Positions 33,903 to 46,083 of a stretch of DNA of 64,000 nucleotides are shown piece by piece (the stretch's first letter is position 1; every line of letters starts with the position of its first letter). The position numbers and the translations under genes are program-made. Source of the stretch: Tachypleus tridentatus (taxonomy: Eukaryota > Arthropoda > Merostomata > Xiphosura > Limulidae); the NCBI RefSeq assembly GCF_004210375.1, contig NC_134829.1, positions 53,064,107 through 53,128,106 of the forward strand, written 5' to 3'. The notes under the pieces are model-generated. The model saw nothing but the letters and a program-made list of their open reading frames with translations, ran no database searches and was not told the origin of the DNA.

Positions 33903-36076
33903 TACTCATTAATTCACAAACATTTACTTCCCAAGCAGTAATAACACTCATTACTCCACAAACGTTTATATCCCAAGCAGTAATAACACTCGTTACTTCA
34001 CAAACGTTTACATCCCAAACAGTAATAATACTCGTTACTCCACAAACGTTTACATCCCAAACAGTAATTACACTCATTACTCCAAAAACGTTTATATCCC
34101 AAGCAGTAATAACACCCGTAACTCCACAAACGTTTATATCCCAAACAGTAATAACACCCGTTACTCCACAAACGTTCATATTTCAAACAGTAATAACACT
34201 CATTACTCCACAAACGTTCATATTTCAAACAGTAATAACACCCGTTACTCCACAAACGTTTACATCCCAAACAGTAATAACACTCGTTACTTCACAAACG
34301 TTTATAACCCAAACAGTAATAACACTCGTTACTTCACAAACGTTTATAACCCAAACAGTAATAACACTCGTTACTTCACAAACGTTTATAACCCAAACAG
34401 TAATAATACTCGTTACTCCATAAACGTTTATATCCCAAACAGTAATAACACCCGTTACTCCACAAACGTTCATATTTCAAACAGTAATAACACCCGTTAC
34501 TTCACAAACGTTTATAACCCAAACAGTAATAACACTCATTACTCCATAAACGTTTATAACCCAAACATTTATAATACTCGTTACTCCACAAACGTTTATA
34601 ACCCAAACAGTAATAACACCCGTAACTCCACAAACGTTTATAACCCAAACAGTAATAACACTCGTTACTTCACAAACGTTTATAACCCAAACAGTAATAA
34701 CACCCGTTACTTCACAAACGTTTATATCCCAAGCAGTAATAACACCCGTAACTCCACAAACGTTTATAACCCAAACAGTAATAACACTCGTTACTTCACA
34801 AACGTTTATAACCCAAACAGTAATAACACTCGTTACTTCACAAACGTTTATAACCCAAACAGTAATAATACTCGTTACTCCATAAACGTTTATATCCCAA
34901 ACAGTAATAACACCCGTTACTCCACAAACGTTCATATTTCAAACAGTAATAACACTCGTTACTTCACAAACGTTTATAACCCAAACAGTAATAACACCCG
35001 TTACTTCACAAACGTTTATATCCCAAGCAGTAATAACACCCGTATCTCCACAAACGTTTATAACCCAAACAGTAATAACACTCATTACTCCATAAACGTT
35101 TATAACCCAAACAGTAATAATACTCGTTACTCCACAAACGTTTATAACCCAAGCAGTAATAACACCCGTAACTCCACAAACGTTTATAACCCAAACAGTA
35201 ATAACACTCGTTACTTCACAAACGTTTATAACCCAAACAGTAATAACACCCGTTACTTCACAAACGTTTATATCCCAAGCAGTAATAACACCCGTAACTC
35301 CACAAACGTTTATAACCCAAACAGTAATAATACTCATTACTCCACAAACGTTTACATCCCAAACAGTAATAACACCCGTTACTCCATAAACGTTTATATC
35401 CCAAGCAGTAATAACACCCGTAACTCCACAAACGTTTATAACCCAAACAGTAATAACACTCATTACTTCACAAACGTTTATAACCCAAACAGTAATAACA
35501 CTCATTACTTCACAAACGTTTATAACCCAAACAGTAATAACACTCATTACTCCATAAACGTTTATATCCCAAACAGTAATAACATTCATTACTCCATAAA
35601 CGTTCATATTTCAAACAGTAATTACACCCGTTATTCCACAAACGTTTATATCCCAAACAGTAATAACACCCGTTACTCCACAAACGTTTATATCCCAAAC
35701 AGTAATTACACTCATTACTCCATAAACGTTTATATCCCAAGCAGTAATAACACCCGTAACTTCACAAACGTTTTTTCCCAAACAGTAATAACACCCGTTA
35801 CTTCACAAACGTTTATAACCCAAACAGTAATAACACTCATTACTTCACAAACGTTTATAACCCAAACAGTAATAACACTCATTACTCCATAAACGTTTAT
35901 ATCCCAAACAGTAATAACACCCGTTATTCCACAAACGTTTATATCCCAAACAGTAATTACTTATTCCACAAACGTTTATATCCCAAACAGTAATAACACC
36001 CGTTACTCCACAAATGTTTATAACCCAAACCGTAATAACATTCGTTACTCCACAAACGTTTATAACCCAAACATTC
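33903..36076. repeat. 42-bp minisatellite with 462-bp higher-order repeat
   Basis: About 52 copies of a 42-bp unit (acgtttataacccaaacagt plus aataacactcgttacttcacaa). The cgttcatatttcaaac variant that interrupts the minus-strand frame recurs at 34471 and 34933, 462 bp (11 units) apart, within matching flanking variants. The 14-codon period keeps long frames open on the minus strand (up to 222 codons), but these are repeat translations. Confidence 0.95.
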
Positions 36077-36611
36077 TGCAAGAACCAATATATATTTACT
36101 TTTCCAAAAGGGAACATAAATGTTTAATCTCATGGCAACTCATTCAACTAACGGGCCAAGTTAGAGACCTTTGTTCTCCTATGGCTCGGACACAAATGTC
36201 CCTACAGTTGTGAACCACTGGTAAAAGTAAAGCCAGCAGTACCGTCATTGGAAGGTTTTCGTCCGGCACTTTGAATCAATCAGTAGAACAATCTGTTATT
36301 TTAATAACACGTCTACAACGGATGTGTCTTGAACCACTCATTCAGAAAAATAACTGGGTGAGATACATATTCTTGGCTATTATTAATCTATATTCGGGCG
36401 GTGCTTCTTAGAGACTGAGGTACGATACTCACCAGTTACGAAATAGATCATTAATTGAATAGCAACTTATTAAGAACATTTCCAGTAAAGATTGTTACAC
36501 GCTTAGAATTACAAATGTTTGTTCCTAAAAGTGTTTTCTGGCATAACACTAAATGTTCGCTTCTTTCCTTTTTAGTTATTATCCAATTTATAGATCGTTC
36601 GTTAACTAATA
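36077..36611. other. Intergenic DNA, no gene seen
   Basis: No exon, SINE or array was recognised between the 42-bp array and a degenerate SINE. Confidence 0.45.
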
Positions 36612-36873
36612 CTTAGCTAAGTGGCTATAGAGTGTCACTCGCACTCTGAGGGTCACAGGTTCGAATTCTCATCATATCAAACATGTTTTCTCTTTCATCC
36701 TTGGGGATGTTATTACATGCGTTTAATCTCATTATTCGTTGGTAAAAATGTAGCTTAAGAGTTGGCGGAGGGTGGTAATGACTAGCTGCCTTACATCTAA
36801 TATTTTCACTGCTGAATTAGGGATGGCTGGCATAAATAACCCTTGTGTAGCTTTGCGCGAAATTTAAACAAAA
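36612..36873 (+). mobile_element. tRNA-derived SINE (family 1), diverged
   Basis: Head remnants (ttagctaagtggctatagag; caggttcgaattctcatcat) and body words (attattcgttggtaaaaatg; tgactagctgcctta) are in order, ending gcgcgaaatttaaac. It is more diverged than most copies here. Confidence 0.8.
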
Positions 36874-36890
36874 TAATTATTTCGAACCTA

Positions 36891-36952
36891 GTACGGTGGA
36901 CTCAGCAGATAGTCCGATGTGGCTTTGTTATAAGTAAAGCACACAAACACAC
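36891..36952 (+). mobile_element. SINE tail fragment (family 2)
   Basis: acggtggactcagcagatag, tccgatgtggctttgttata and a CA-rich tail match the 3' part of the copy at 38774. Confidence 0.6.
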
Positions 36953-37016
36953 TCGAGCTACGTAACGAAAGGGTTAAGAAAGGGATAACAAGGCACTAAC
37001 AATAAATTCTCGGATT

Positions 37017-37285
37017 CACAGACATCCACAGGTTAACTAATAAATTACACACAGTCGTCCACAGGTTAACTAATAAATTATACACGGTCGTCCACAGGTT
37101 AACTAATAAATTATACACGGTCGTCCACAGGTTAACTAATAAGTTATACACAGTCGTCCACAGGTTAACTAATAAATTATACACAGTCGTCCACAGGTTA
37201 ACTAATAAGTTATACACAGTCATCCACAGGTTAACTAATAAGTTATACACAGTCGTCCACAGGCTAACTAATAAGTTATACACAC
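37017..37285. repeat. 33-bp minisatellite, 8 copies
   Basis: gtccacaggttaactaataa recurs every 33 bp. The 11-codon period opens a minus-strand frame that is not considered a gene. Confidence 0.94.
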
Positions 37286-37508
37286 GTCTAACAAAGTATT
37301 AAATTTTGTTATTCCATGACGATTTCCTACGGTCGTTATATTTTTAACAGATGATTTTATAGTCCAGCTTAACTGTACGGTAATGTTTTAGAATACGGGA
37401 ACACCATTACTAACATTTTAATTAATGAGGGTTGGAAGTATTGAACTTTAGAATAACTAAGTCTTTAACTATCAATCTCATGTGAAGTGTAAAGTAGTTT
37501 TATCAATG

Positions 37509-37762
37509 ACAAAGCTATACAAAGGTTATCTATATCAGTTGTCCCTAATTTAGTTATCTGCATCAGTTGTCCCTAATTTAGTTATCTGCATTAGTTGTCC
37601 CTAATTTAGTTAACTCTTGGCTTTCTACTTTATCAACAAACAGTGGGCTTGACCTCCACGTAATAACGCCCCGACATATAAAAGGGCAAGCTTATTCGGT
37701 GAAGGGACTCGAACCCGCAACTCTCAGGCTACTACTCGAGCACTTTTACCACCAGGCCTGTT
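37509..37762 (-). mobile_element. tRNA-derived SINE (family 1) with internal 28-bp triplication
   Basis: The minus-strand element is diverged but ordered (box B side gttgcgggttcgagtccctt; body side ctaaattaggga). Its segment gttatctgcatcagttgtcc plus ctaattta is present three times in tandem at 37525-37608, whereas other copies have it once. Confidence 0.75.
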
Positions 37763-38561
37763 TTCTAAATAAATGTTCACGTTATACGTTGTAGCGAAGT
37801 TTTGGAAAGCGCTTTTTTCCAACGTCAAATTACCTACTATCTTACCACCTATGGAATCGCCTTCAAATAAATTTACTGTTTTTCATGTAAATCACAGATT
37901 TTGTTCTGAGATTTACATGTCGAACTCGAGCTTGCTTTTCGGTTTAATCTTGTCTCAATTTGTGATTTAAATCAATGTTTTATTGACCTATTTAATGCGT
38001 GTTTCTGTCAGTCTTAAATAATAAATGAAAAAAAAAAGTTAGATGCTCTCTGACATGAGTCAGTGAGTTTTTGGTCATACGTTGTGTTTAATGGATATGA
38101 TTAATAATCCTGGAATATTGCTAGAACGTGATTTAACTTGATGTTGTTTAAAGACCTATTTTCTTGTCCAATAGCGTTTCAGAAAGACATAAAACCGACA
38201 CACCAAAAAATGTATTGTAAATATACTCATAGTAATTTAGCTTACATTTTGTTTAGTTTCTTTGAAAAGGGTAACGGTTCGCTGTAAACAAGACTTAAGG
38301 AACACGTGGTTGTTGTTGTATCCTGAGGGTAACATTTTGCTAACAGACTTTTGTTAGCATTCACTTGAATTAAGTCCGACGCGCACGCCATCTGCTATTA
38401 CCAGTTTTTGTTGCTCTCATGTTATCACTTTGCCACATAAAATAAACAGTAACAACAAATACTGGTCTAGCTCTTGGTGTCTGGATGTGTGCTGCAGGAC
38501 TGATGTGCATGGTGAACGTAAGTAAGGTCACTGTTCCAGAAAATTAAGAGAGATTCCACCT
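37763..38561. other. Intergenic DNA upstream of gene C, no gene seen
   Basis: A 65-codon open frame at 37773-37970 shows no family resemblance. No array or SINE. Confidence 0.4.
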
Positions 38562-38659
38562 TTTGGACCACGTGCTCATTTTCGTGCACCAGGGTCGCCG
38601 AGTTCAAAGAGGAAATGATTGAAATTCTCCTCATTAGCGACTTTCTCTGGCTATAAATA
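38562..38659 (+). promoter_or_regulatory. Core promoter of glycine-rich gene C: TTTGGACCACGTG and TATA
   Basis: TTTGGACCAC (38562-38571) overlaps CACGTG (38569-38574), followed by ctcattttcgtgcac. TATAAATA lies at 38652-38659, 83 bp downstream of the E-box and 68 bp upstream of the ATG. Gene B's promoter carries both words, separately. Confidence 0.6.
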
Positions 38660-38719
38660 TGGGGATCTGATAAACAGAAACTGACTCAAAAAGATCCCTT
38701 CAATTTGAATATCAAAAAT

Positions 38720-40379
38720 ATGGTGGAAAAGGTAGGCGGTTTATTAATATGCTTATTATAGCATTAATTATGTGCCGGCCCTCCGCTAGTACAGCAATAA
38801 GTCTACGGATTTACAACGCTAAAATGAGGGGTTCGATTGCCTGCGGATGTTTTAGCAGGTAGCCCGATGTGGTTTTGCTACAAAAACACAAACACGTACT
38901 AATATGTCTGCTAAACACACTTGTAAAACGCTATGCGTGACAAAATTCTCTATTTCTGACCAAGTACTCGCTTGATGAAGAGAAGCCTGTATATTTTATT
39001 ATTGTTCAGGTTTGTGGATCACAAGCGAAACTAGGATATCTAGTTTATTACCAAAAAAAAAAAGGCAACTCTAAAAATACTGAGAAACAGCACTGGAGTT
39101 TCATGTAGCACTGGAGTTTTATGTAGCACTGGAGTTTTGTGTAGCACTAGAGTTTTATATAGCACTGGAGTTTTATGTAGCACTAGAGTTTTGTGTAGCA
39201 CTAGAGTTTTATGTAGCACTGGAGTTTCATGTAACACTAGAGTTTCATGTAGCACTGGAGTTTCATGTAGCACTGGAGTTTTATGTAGCACTGGAGGTTT
39301 TTGTAGCACTAGAGTTTTATATAGCACTGGAGTTTTATGTAGCACTATAGTTTTGTGTAGCACTAGAGTTTTATGTAGCACTGGAGTTTCATGTAGCACT
39401 AGAGTTTCCTGTAGCACTAGAGTTTTATGTACCACTGGAGTTTTATGTAGCACTGGAGTTTTGTGTAGCACTAAAGTTTTATGCAGCACTGGAGTTTTAT
39501 GTAGGCTTAACTGATCTTATTTCATTTGTTATCACTTCATGAAAACCTTAATTGCGATATTAAAAGAAACCTCAAGAGAAAGAACTTAACTACAAGTTTA
39601 TCTTTGAAATTTCTAAATAAAATGGATATAGTTTTTTTCAAAACTAGACTATCTAAACATTTAGTTACGTTTTGCAAATGTATTACTATTTTATCATGGA
39701 ACATTGTCAGAACTGAGGTTAGAGTTCAGGGCACTGTTTTATTTATTATGTATATATTTGAAATAGTTCATGTAATAGAGAATCATTTTAATATGAAGTT
39801 ATATTTCTTCTTTCTCTATTCTTGTGAAAAACAAACTCTCTGTTATCATTTAATTATTTTGCTGTTTTTCTTAGAATACGAGATCTAATAATTATTGTAT
39901 ATTTTTGCTTAAAGCTCTTCACAATCGTCTGTTTCATTCTACTTGTCCTCACCGTGCGAGCAGAGGACGAAACTAAGGTGGAAGTTAAAGATCTCCAGGC
40001 TGAGGCAACTGGTTATAGTGGAGGCGGTATTGGAAAAGGGTTTGGGGGAGGTGGATTCGGTGGTTTAGGTGGATTTGGTGGCTTTGGTGGACTCGGTGGT
40101 TTTGGTGGTGGCGGATTTGGTAAGGGTGGCGGTGGGGCCCAAGTCATTGCTATTCCAATAAGTCTTGCTGGCATCACTTTAAGAGGAGGATTTGGTGGTG
40201 GAGGGTTTGGAGGCCGCGGCTTTGGTGTTGGAGGCTTTGGAAGAGGTGGTTATGGTGGTGGAGGCTTTATAGGTACAGGCGGATTTGGAGGAGGTCTAGG
40301 TGGTGGAGGCTTTATAGGTACAGGCGGATTTGGAGGAGGTCTAGGTGGTAGAAGAGGATACGGATGGTGGCGAGACTAA
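38720..40379 (+). CDS. Secreted glycine-rich structural protein, gene C (two coding exons)
   Basis: Exon 1 (38720-38731) encodes M-V-E-K before the donor gtaggc. Exon 2 is 39915-40379 after acceptor gcttaaag, giving about 158 residues. The signal peptide covers residues 1-20 (ending T-V-R-A). Then follow V-K-D-L-Q-A-E-A-T-G-Y, Gly-Phe/Gly-Leu repeats, the hydrophobic island Q-V-I-A-I-P-I-S-L-A-G near residues 80-90, Gly-Phe repeats with a duplicated F-I-G-T-G-G-F-G-G-G-L block, and the C-terminus G-Y-G-W-W-R-D. The mini-exon and phase-0 intron match genes A, B, D and D'. Intron 1 holds a SINE and an 18-bp minisatellite. The stop is followed by AG and a donor gtttgt. Function inferred as for B; arginines are more frequent after the central island than before it. 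Confidence 0.8.
38774..38895 (+). mobile_element. tRNA-derived SINE (family 2), best-preserved copy, in gene C intron
   Basis: Begins gccggccctccgctagtaca, then gtctacggatttacaacgct, a good box B (gggttcgattgcc), tagcccgatgtggttttgct and an A/C-rich tail. It lies in the sense orientation in intron 1. Confidence 0.75.
39090..39505. repeat. 18-bp minisatellite in gene C intron 1
   Basis: About 23 copies of an 18-bp unit (tagcactggagttttatg). Variants include actaga for actgga and ttttgt or tttcat for tttatg. Six-codon periodicity opens frames on both strands; these are not genes. Confidence 0.94.
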
Positions 40380-40704
40380 AGGTTTGTATGAATTTTACTT
40401 GGCAATATATAACGTGTACTTTTTTAATACAGATAACAGTATTCATAGTAACCATCATATTAACTTCATTGGCTATCGACGTACATTATTACATAAGCAA
40501 AACAAAGTTGGAACTTTTGAAAAAAAATTCAGCTTTATTGAAAGCGCTAAAAAAACCTTTTATTCCAGACACCACCACGTGATTACCTTTATTACCTTAC
40601 TACCTTTAATTTTATATCATACAAAACGTCTACTTATTAAATAATTTGGTTATTAAAATTTACTTGTGATGTTTAACTTATACGTATTTTGCTTCTCTCC
40701 ACAG

Positions 40705-40800
40705 TTCAACACCACGTTATCACACAGACATGTGATGCCATCTGCTTTCTGATTTTAACATATTTCTTTTAAACCAAAATAAAAATTGTCTTCGAGGTTT
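40705..40800 (+). other. Probable 3'UTR exon of gene C
   Basis: The intron would run from 40382 (gtttgt) to the acceptor ttgcttctctccacag ending at 40704. AATAAA lies at 40778-40783. The acceptor has a strong pyrimidine tract. Confidence 0.55.
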
Positions 40801-41962
40801 GCGGATTTTTAGATTTATTGTGTATGTGATTTCTATAGAAACTTATTGAATAAAATAGCTCTTCGTGTAATGAATTAGTTATCTTCAAGATTATCGTTTT
40901 TGTTCCATATCACACCAACGTTGAAATCTGGAGTTGAATTCGACGCGGTGGACAAAATATAAATAACCAATTATGTAACTTTGTACAACGAAGCATCAAA
41001 ATAATCATGTAATGCACACGTACGTACACACAAAGACATTTATTTCAAATACTGAATAGAAGTTTACGTATAATAACAGTTCCTTAGAGATGAGAAACAT
41101 GTTTTAGGCAGTTGGCTCTCTCCACACTTAGTGGCTTAGCCATAATTCTGACAGTTCATAACGTTAGAAACATTGAAACTTCGACAGCTTTACATTACGT
41201 GTCAGTCAACAGATTGAAAAATATCATTTGCTTCGCAACTACATAAGCAGGTTATTTGTTTTTATAGCTGTCACACTAAGTAAGCCAAAGACAGCAAAAC
41301 CTAAATTATTACTGATAGACTAAAGAAAGGTTAACTGTCCAACAGCGCCCTCTATCAACTCTTTGACTGTTTCCAACTCGTAGAATATTTGGTTCTAACT
41401 CTCATTCTTATAGTGGGTTTACTGGGTGTTACACAGCAACGGGGCGCGAATAATAAATCATAGTGTGCACATTTTGGACAAGTTAATGTATTTGACAATT
41501 TTTTTAATCATACTGTATAAGGTAGAATTTTAGTTCAGTTCCTGGTCGCAGTAAAATCAGGAACAGTTGACGAGTTCTACAATTAACGTGACAGATTTTT
41601 GGCGGATAACTGTTGCGAAGAAAAGACAAATTTGGAAGTCTACTGTTGGATATACCTGTGATAATAAATTCGAGATGGACTAATTGAAAATGATAAATAC
41701 AACAAAATACTGCACTTTAGCGTGATTTTTATCACGATCATTGGTCCTTTAAGCTTAAAGAATTTTTTCCCCTCTATATTAGAAGTCTTGGTAAAATTTT
41801 CATCAAATGTTTTATCACTTTTATGTTACGTTAAGTTCTGGTAGACATGTCATTGTTTTCATCACTTGAAATACCTTGTCTCTAAAAACCTAAACAGACT
41901 CAAATTACCAGCATTTTGAGTCTTCGCCTTCTAAATGTAAACACAGGTTCATTCTAGTGAGA
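40801..41962. other. Intergenic DNA, no gene seen
   Basis: No exon or repeat recognised between the end of gene C and a degenerate SINE. Confidence 0.45.
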
Positions 41963-42086
41963 GCCATCCGGTGACTCGGTGGTAAATCTGAAGGCTCATA
42001 AAGTTAACAAACAAGTTTCAATATTTGTGATGGACGCAGATAAGATAGCTCATCTCAAAGAACCACAAAACAAAAACAAACAAAAC
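41963..42086 (+). mobile_element. Degenerate SINE of the second tRNA-derived family
   Basis: gccatccggtgactcggtgg, then aaatctgaaggctcataaag, a poor box B (gtttcaatatttg), then gatggacgcagataagatag and a (aaac)n tail. Confidence 0.6.
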
Positions 42087-42498
42087 TCATGTAAATAAAA
42101 GATAAAACACTGTAAATTAATATATAAGCTCGCCACTTGTATTGTTGTTTCGTTTATCTGGTGTCACTGATAAGAGAGTTAATTCCACCAAGACAGGTAT
42201 AACTCAGTGACAAATTCTAAACCATTTCTTTGTTATAGCTTCATGTTTATTTTTAGTATGCCATTGTTAAACTTTTAAAAAAAGAGAGAGAAAACCAGTA
42301 TAGTGTAAAGAATAAAAAATCTACATCGTTGTATGGTTACACGTTCAGTGGCCTAGACAAGCCAAGCGAAGAAACTGAAGGAAAGACTGGTGGTAGGACT
42401 TGGCCAGAAAGAGCTCAGAGAAAAGATCCTTTTCATATTTTGATGGTTTAGTTGTACAGTAAGAATAAATGTCATTCATACAATTTCTGTTCTACCTG

Positions 42499-42768
42499 GG
42501 ACCGGTTTAGCCAGGTGAGTTGAGGCGTTCGACTCGCACTCTGAAGGTCGCATGTTCGAATCCCCGTCGCACCAATCATGCTCGCCCTTTCAGCCGTGGG
42601 GGTGTTATTACGTGCGTTCAGTCTCATTATTCATTGGTTAAAGAGTAGCCCAAGAGTTGACTGTAGGTGGGGGTAACTAGCTGCCTTCCCTCTATTCTTA
42701 CACTTCTATATTAGGGACGGTTAGCGCAGATAGCTCTCGAGTAGCTTTGCGCGAAATTCAAAAACAAA
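42499..42768 (+). mobile_element. tRNA-derived SINE (family 1), full length
   Basis: accggtttagccaggtgagt, then catgttcgaatccccgtcgc, the conserved body and a caaaaacaaac tail. A short ctgttct direct repeat at both flanks (42487 and 42771) may be the target-site duplication. Confidence 0.88.
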
Positions 42769-42814
42769 CACTGTTCTGCTTACAGTGAGTTCTCAGAAAT
42801 TTTTTTTTTTGGAA

Positions 42815-42988
42815 TTTAACATCTACATTGAGTAGATCACGTGTAAATGTAACATCTACATTGAGTAGATCACGTGTAAATGTAACATCTACATTGAGTA
42901 GATCAGGTGTAAGTACATCTACATTGAGTAGATCAGATGTAAGTACATCTACATTGAGTAGATCAGGTGTAAGTACATCTACATTGTA
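42815..42988. repeat. 30-33-bp minisatellite at left edge of unit 1
   Basis: acatctacattgagtagatc is repeated five to six times with 30-33-bp spacing. Unit 2 holds only diverged single versions (acatctgcgttgagtggatc near 48160), so the array expanded in unit 1 or collapsed in unit 2. Confidence 0.9.
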
Positions 42989-43689
42989 AAAATAATGAAA
43001 TTTATGCACTCAGTAGCTTTCAAGCTATCACGAAACGAAACTGTTTACTCAGGTTACAACCTGTAAATAATAACAAAGGGCATTTTATTTCCATACTTTA
43101 TTTCACGTCTTCAAGTATAATACGTATTAATACCTTCAACAATCAAAACAACTTAGGTGTAGACTACATACTGTTACATTGGTTCAAAATTTCCTTAACT
43201 TATTGTACGTAAAAGTTTCAATTGTTATCTCTAACACCAAAGGTGGACAGAGGTCATGTTTTCATTCATGTTTGTGTTTGTCAAAGGTTATGTTTTTACC
43301 TTCGTGCGTACCAGTAAGATTTCTCGGAAACGGCTGAATTAATTTGGACGAAAATTAATATACTTTTGGATATCGATCTAACTTACTTAGAAGTTAATAG
43401 CTTTTGAAGGGCAAAGATCACAGAAAAATTACGAAAATTTAAAAACTCCATATCTTAACGTTGATTTTTCACACTGTGTTTTCCACACAGTATTTGCTCT
43501 AAATTGGCGGTCGGAATTATTCGAATGCTGATGAAACATTATTGTCCTGTAAAAACGGCGAGTGTTAATCGATAATGACGGATATTCGGACACGTTTCTT
43601 TTTTTTTGTTTTTGAGGGCCTCAACTGATCAATGCTGCGTGGCAGAAGTATGCACTCCACTGATATGCTTTTCTTCTGTCATTACGTGT
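42989..43689. other. Non-coding duplicated DNA, possible dispersed repeat
   Basis: The phrase ttctcggaaacggctgaatt followed by aatttggacgaaa resembles wording common in dispersed arthropod repeats, so an old mobile element is possible. No gene seen. Matching sequence lies at 48200-48890. Confidence 0.35.
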
Positions 43690-43863
43690 TGTGGGGGCGT
43701 TATAAAGTGACAATAAATCCTATTTGTCATTGGTAAAAGAGTAGCTTAAGAGTTGGCCGTGGGCAGTAATGACAATCTGCCCTTCCCCTAGTCTTACACT
43801 GCTAAATTGGAGTCGGATAACGCAGATAAATTCACTATAGGTTGGCGCGAAATTCGAACACAA
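43690..43863 (+). mobile_element. Headless SINE (family 1), unit 1 copy
   Basis: Starts within the body (gtgggggcgttataaagtga) and runs to gcgcgaaattcgaacacaac. The tRNA-like head is missing. The orthologous copy is at 48890, so the insertion predates the duplication. Confidence 0.8.
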
Positions 43864-45195
43864 CGTACGACATTGGTTTTCAATGTTAGATAAAATCTCT
43901 CTATTGGCCGAATTTTGCGTCCGATTTATAGCATTAGGCTTAGAAAGAAATTTATTCATAAAGGAAAATTTAATAAAGAACAAAATATATAAAACAATAA
44001 ATTTTATTTGACCGCCACATTGATCAGTAATCATAAAATTGTCGAAAAGTACAAAGTAATAATTCACTTTGTGTGAGAGAAAGATGGTTTAAACTAACCT
44101 TTTAAGGCTTGTTTGTATAAATATATTTGTTTCTTTATTTCGAACATTCGCGAAATACAGATAAAGGTTGATCCCACCAAACGGCATTATATTATAACAG
44201 TCTGTCAAGAGAGATGGCAGCTTGTCAACGGTACACGCCGCCAACATTTGAACCTTTTGAAATATTATACATACCATAATTACACAACGCTACAGTGTAC
44301 AACGAGAGAGACAAAAGATTGTGTAGTGGGCAAAGCGTTATGTGCAACATACATAAAAATATGTAGAAAAAACGTAAGCACAGAGCTACACAATGGTGTG
44401 CTATGCTCACCGTGGATATCGAAACTCGTTTGTTAAAATCGTAAGACATTCTTTAGTTTTACAGTTGAGTTACTAGAACCAAAACAAACAAATATGACCT
44501 TTTTCTGACATCAACCACTTGTTTGTTTACTTTATTGAAGGACAAAACTTTACAGTAGGCCATCTTTACTCTGTTCACCGTGGGAAATTGAAGTTCGAAT
44601 TTTAGCTTTGTAAGCCTGTTAATTTATAGTTAACACACGAGGGTAAGTAAATAAAATTACACATTAATGAAGAAATCTTAGGTTATCTTTGTAATTTGAC
44701 GTAATATCAAACTGTGGCTATTAAATGAACAGTCGTAAACACGAAATAACATATATGTACTTATGTTACTTGTATAGATACTAAAGAAGCTACACGTTTT
44801 ACTTCTACAAATATTCCAGAAGCTACATGTTTTACTTATGTAGATGTTACAGAACCTACACGTTGCTAAAATGTCTATATTTCTAAATCGACTACCAATA
44901 TATGTATATACATTTTTACCATCGTGCAGAAGAGAAATAAATATTTTAAAAGAATTTTTTTGATTGGTCAATAAAGCTGTACTCTATGGACACTTGTTTT
45001 AAAAGGTGACTGAAAGAGATTTGAAACTTGTAACAGCAGTTATTGTTCACCAGAGACTTCCAACCAGAGTGAAGAGTCATTATCGGTCACCAATTCATTG
45101 ATAAAGAATGTAAGACATAAAGAAGAAAATTATACTTTCTTTTGGTAACCGCAAGAAGTTCAATAAACACCATGTCAGTTTCCATTCAGGTGAGG
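43864..45195. other. Non-coding duplicated DNA, no gene seen
   Basis: Contains a diverged minus-strand SINE head near 44570-44620 (ttcaccgtgggaaattgaag; tttgtaagcctg). A short tandem repeat of agaagctacatgttttactt lies near 44790-44860, with one more copy in unit 2. Open frames here are interrupted or differ between units and are not considered genes. Confidence 0.45.
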
Positions 45196-45467
45196 TCCGG
45201 CATGGTCAGTTAATTAGCGTGATCGAATCGTAATCTCAAAGTCGCGAGTTTGAATTCCCGTCCACCAGACATGTTTGCCCTTTCAGCTATAGTGGGCCTT
45301 ATAACATGACGGTAAGTCCCTCTATACGTTGGTAAAATAGTAGCCCGAAATTTAAAGTGAGTGGTAAAGACCAATTGTCATCCCTCTGGTCTTACACCAC
45401 TAAATTAGGAACAAGTAGCGAAGATAGCACTCGTGTAGTTTTGCGCGAAATTTAAAAACAAACAAAC
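45196..45467 (+). mobile_element. tRNA-derived SINE (family 1), unit 1 copy
   Basis: gtccggcatggtcagttaat ... gcgagtttgaattcccgtcc ... gcgcgaaatttaaaaacaaa, with a (aaac)n-like tail. The orthologous copy is at 51281. Confidence 0.88.
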
Positions 45468-45933
45468 CATTCCGTTGAATTTCTTTACATGTAGAAGACT
45501 AAGTACCTGTTATGGGAATATTATTTACTTTTGAGACACGTTCTTTGTTAAGTTTGCTACAATAACAATAGTATTTACTTAGAATGTCAGCAGAACGAAG
45601 AAGAAATCGTGAGCACTACATACAATTTTTGTTTTTCTGGAAAGATACGTTTGTCTGGAAACTGAATTAATTTTCTTGTAGTAATACTAGTTTTTACCTA
45701 CTCATGCGGAACTTATAAATATATATATATATTTGTTTTTGTATAAGTGTAATAAAGCTAGTTTATAAATATATTTGTTAGAATGTTCATTGGCCTATTA
45801 ATACACCCGTTTTGTTTTGTTTTTAGCTCCTGCCAAAAGTGTGACGTTTTAGCGATAAAAGGTTTCGAAAACTACTTGGAAGGTGTGGCCTTCAGCCACA
45901 ACAAGAAAATAGTAAAAAATCTCTTCACGATGA

Positions 45934-46023
45934 CACGTGGTGTTAATAAACCAATTGAAGAGCTCTATTTGAGAAAATATTATGACAACTTTACGCATCG
46001 TTTATTGACTCTGACTATAAATA
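45934..46023 (+). promoter_or_regulatory. Core promoter of glycine-rich gene D: CACGTG and TATA
   Basis: CACGTG at 45934-45939 lies 82 bp upstream of TATAAATA (46016-46023), which is 68 bp before the ATG. The spacing equals that of genes B and C. The sequence between the boxes is nearly identical in D' but not alignable with B or C. Confidence 0.6.
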
Positions 46024-46083
46024 TGACAATGAGCACAACTAGAAGCCACATCACTCACAAGTTTCGTTTAGAAACCACCAAAG

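Noticed and set aside
33889-36117. Series of minus-strand frames of 82-222 codons as one large repeat protein
   Set aside because: Frames break at variant units and are explained by a 42-bp period without stops. No unique N- or C-terminal region was found.
39526-39888. 120-codon open frame
   Set aside because: It lies wholly within gene C intron 1, with AT-driven Leu/Phe/Ile composition and no domain resemblance.
40345-40644. 99- and 72-codon frames overlapping the end of gene C
   Set aside because: They begin in other frames of the glycine-rich exon and continue into the proposed 3'UTR intron.
43690-44067. 115-codon minus-strand frame (and its counterpart at 48915-49229)
   Set aside because: Its left part is the antisense of a headless SINE, and both duplicated copies are open only because the duplication is recent.
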